5,829 nucleotides of DNA, from positions 1 to 5,829 of the forward strand of contig JARDZH010000163.1 in NCBI GenBank assembly GCA_029240955.1, written 5' to 3'. The notes under the pieces were generated by a model that was given only the letters and a program-made list of their open reading frames with translations, had not been told where the DNA came from and ran no database searches. The DNA comes from Pseudomonas sp. Lineage in GTDB: Bacteria > Pseudomonadota > Gammaproteobacteria > Pseudomonadales > Pseudomonadaceae. The stretch's first letter is position 1; the number at the start of each line of letters is the position of its first letter. This document shows, one piece after another, positions 4,645-5,829 of the stretch. The position numbers and the translations under genes are program-made.

Positions 4645-5829
4645 TCAGACGAGAGGTTTGGTCTCGGTCTCTTCCTCGGCCTGCGGCTGGGCAGCGGCTT
4701 GTTCAGCCTCGGCCAGACGACGGGCTTCTTCTTCACGCTTGCGACGACGCACTTCACGAGGATCGTTCGGCGCGCGACCATTGCTGCTGACCGGCAGAGC
4801 AGGGGCTTCAGCTGGAACCGGCTGGGCTTCAACCTTAGGCGCTTCCACTTCAGCTGTTTCCACTTCCGGCGTTTCGACCGTGGCAGCAGCGGCGTAGGGT
4901 GCCGGTGCTTCCTGCACGACCAGCGGCTCGGCAGCTGGCAGCTCTGCGGAATCGGTAGCTGGCGCAGGCTCTTGAGCCTTGGCTTCTTCTACCTTGCTTT
5001 CCTCAGGCGTGCTCGCCTCTTCAACCTTGGCTTCGACCGGAGCAGGCGTCGGAGCGAACGGTGCTACACGCTCGGCGTGCGGCGCGTCGGCCTGTTCGGT
5101 CTGAGCAGCCAGAACCGGCGCTTCGACCTGTGCAGGTTCGACTTCGACGTCTGGCGCGCTGTCAGCTTTCGGCGCGGTATCGGCGACAGGCGCTTCAACA
5201 GCTGGCGTTTCTACGGCAGCGGTTTCGGCTTCTGGCGTTTCTGCCTTCCGAGCTCCGACAGCAGGTGCCTCGACAGCCTGAGTTTCAGGAGCGGAGGCTT
5301 CGACGGCTGGTGCTTCAAAGGTTGGTGCTTCCACAACGGAGGCTTCAACCACCGACGTTTCAACCGTCACGGTTTCAGAAACTTCCGACACCTTGACCTC
5401 GGCCGCCTGTGCAGGCTCCTGAGTCGCAGGCGTTTCGACAGCGCTGGTGGCACGTTCTGCCTGCTGATGCGCTTCGGCTTCTGCAGGAGCGCTGATGGCG
5501 CTGCTGGCGACCGCGGCAGTCACTGCCAGGCCCGCTGCCAGATCGGCACCTGTTTCTTCGCTGCCGTTTTCGTTCTCTTCGGAGCCTTCGATCACATCAC
5601 CGTTCGCATCACGCTGACGCTCGCGACGGTTGCTGCGACGACGCTGACCACGGGAGCGACGACGAGGGCGATCGCCTTCGCTGCCTTCCTGGTTGTCGTC
5701 CTGCGCCTGCTCTTCGTTCAGCAATGCTTCGTCTTCGCTGGCCGCTGCAGCCTGTTCGGCGCGCGGTTGACGCTCTTCACGCGGTTCACGGACTTCACGT
5801 GGCGGACGTGGCTGACGTTCTTCACGCGG
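4645..5829 (-). CDS. rne: Ribonuclease E, C-terminal scaffold domain (5' part outside window)
   Basis: This is the last 394 codons of a gene entering from the right edge and ending at TGA (complement of 4645-4647). There is no start in view; an in-frame TTG at 5724 is internal. The segment is low-complexity and disordered in character, as expected for the RNase E scaffold half, which binds RNA and degradosome partners such as RhlB helicase and PNPase. The catalytic N-terminal half lies outside the window. In order: two REERQPR copies (window residues 2-8 and 17-23), an arginine-rich RNA-binding-like block RPRRRSRGQRRRSNRRERQR (54-73), a long Ala/Glu/Pro/Val-rich acidic linker (about 80-345), then NDPREVRRRKREEEARR (355-371) and the tail KPLV. 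Gene identity rests on composition, these motifs and the conserved murB/rne neighbourhood. The opposite strand also has open frames here, but they lack any coding character. Confidence 0.88.
   Translation of the reverse strand, partial: PREERQPRPPREVREPREERQPRAEQAAAASEDEALLNEEQAQDDNQEGSEGDRPRRRSRGQRRRSNRRERQRDANGDVIEGSEENENGSEETGADLAAGLAVTAAVASSAISAPAEAEAHQQAERATSAVETPATQEPAQAAEVKVSEVSETVTVETSVVEASVVEAPTFEAPAVEASAPETQAVEAPAVGARKAETPEAETAAVETPAVEAPVADTAPKADSAPDVEVEPAQVEAPVLAAQTEQADAPHAERVAPFAPTPAPVEAKVEEASTPEESKVEEAKAQEPAPATDSAELPAAEPLVVQEAPAPYAAAATVETPEVETAEVEAPKVEAQPVPAEAPALPVSSNGRAPNDPREVRRRKREEEARRLAEAEQAAAQPQAEEETETKPLV
5171..5395 (-). repeat. Degenerate VEAP/VETP repeat block inside rne
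   Basis: This part of the RNase E linker is built from many imperfect units of five to eight residues, such as VVEASVVEAP, AVEAP, PAVEAP and AVETP. At DNA level the top strand shows recurrent GGCGTTTC, GCTTCAAC and GCTTCGAC-like words in codon phase. A smaller block, VETPEVETAEVEAPKVEAQP, lies at about 4830-4881. The repeats are too diverged to be an exact tandem array. They probably grew by slippage and then drifted, and they can be expected to vary in length between strains. Confidence 0.7.
5761..5829 (-). repeat. Two-copy 15-residue REER repeat in RNase E
   Basis: Reading the - strand from the window edge, REERQPR occurs at residues 2-8 and again at 17-23, a period of 15 residues (45 bases). 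Between them is the related PPREVREPR. The codons differ at several third positions, so the peptide repeat has been kept while the DNA diverged. The repeat may continue beyond the right edge. Confidence 0.65.

Noticed and set aside
5061..5396. Open frame of 111 codons on the + strand inside the rne repeat region
   Set aside because: It is a by-product of the Glu/Ala/Val repeat codons read on the opposite strand. The product is Arg/Leu/Gln repeats with no start signal.

Overview
The window looks like a chromosomal segment of a Pseudomonas, probably of the P. syringae / fluorescens side of the genus. The evidence is the gene order (end of comEC, then exbB-exbD-lpxK-Trm112-like-kdsB-murB, with rne convergent), the high GC content, and protein sequences that read as close pseudomonad homologues. 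The species call is inference.

Layout. Bases 1-284 are the C-terminal end of a ComEC/Rec2 DNA-uptake channel. A 145-base gap (285-429) holds a plausible sigma70-type promoter and a strong ribosome binding site. Then comes a tightly packed + strand operon: exbB (430-1104), exbD (1101-1532), lpxK (1532-2527), a 61-residue Trm112/UPF0434 protein (2545-2730), kdsB (2727-3491) and murB (3526-4544). Most junctions are GTGA, TGATG or ATGA stop/start overlaps, so translational coupling is likely. A bidirectional hairpin terminator (4597-4632) separates murB from rne. The 3' end of rne, encoding the RNase E scaffold domain, fills the rest of the window on the - strand (4645-5829, continuing past the right edge).

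How the genes work together. ExbB and ExbD form a proton-driven inner-membrane motor. LpxK makes lipid IVA and KdsB activates Kdo, so together they supply the lipid A-Kdo core of LPS. MurB completes UDP-MurNAc for peptidoglycan. The operon is therefore an envelope-building unit, next to the mRNA decay enzyme RNase E.

Two anomalies stand out. First, murB is broken by an apparent one-base deletion at about 4330: 270 codons end in TGA, and the last 69 codons continue in the -1 frame from a GTG that overlaps that TGA. MurB is normally essential, so this is a sequencing error, a very recent mutation, or a split gene. Second, the low-molecular-weight tyrosine phosphatase gene that sits between kdsB and murB in P. 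aeruginosa and P. putida (from memory) is absent. Only a 12-codon ORF (3491-3529) is left in its place, with overlap junctions at both ends. I saw no tRNA or rRNA genes, CRISPR arrays, insertion sequences or phage genes, and nothing that amounts to a clearly new multi-gene system.
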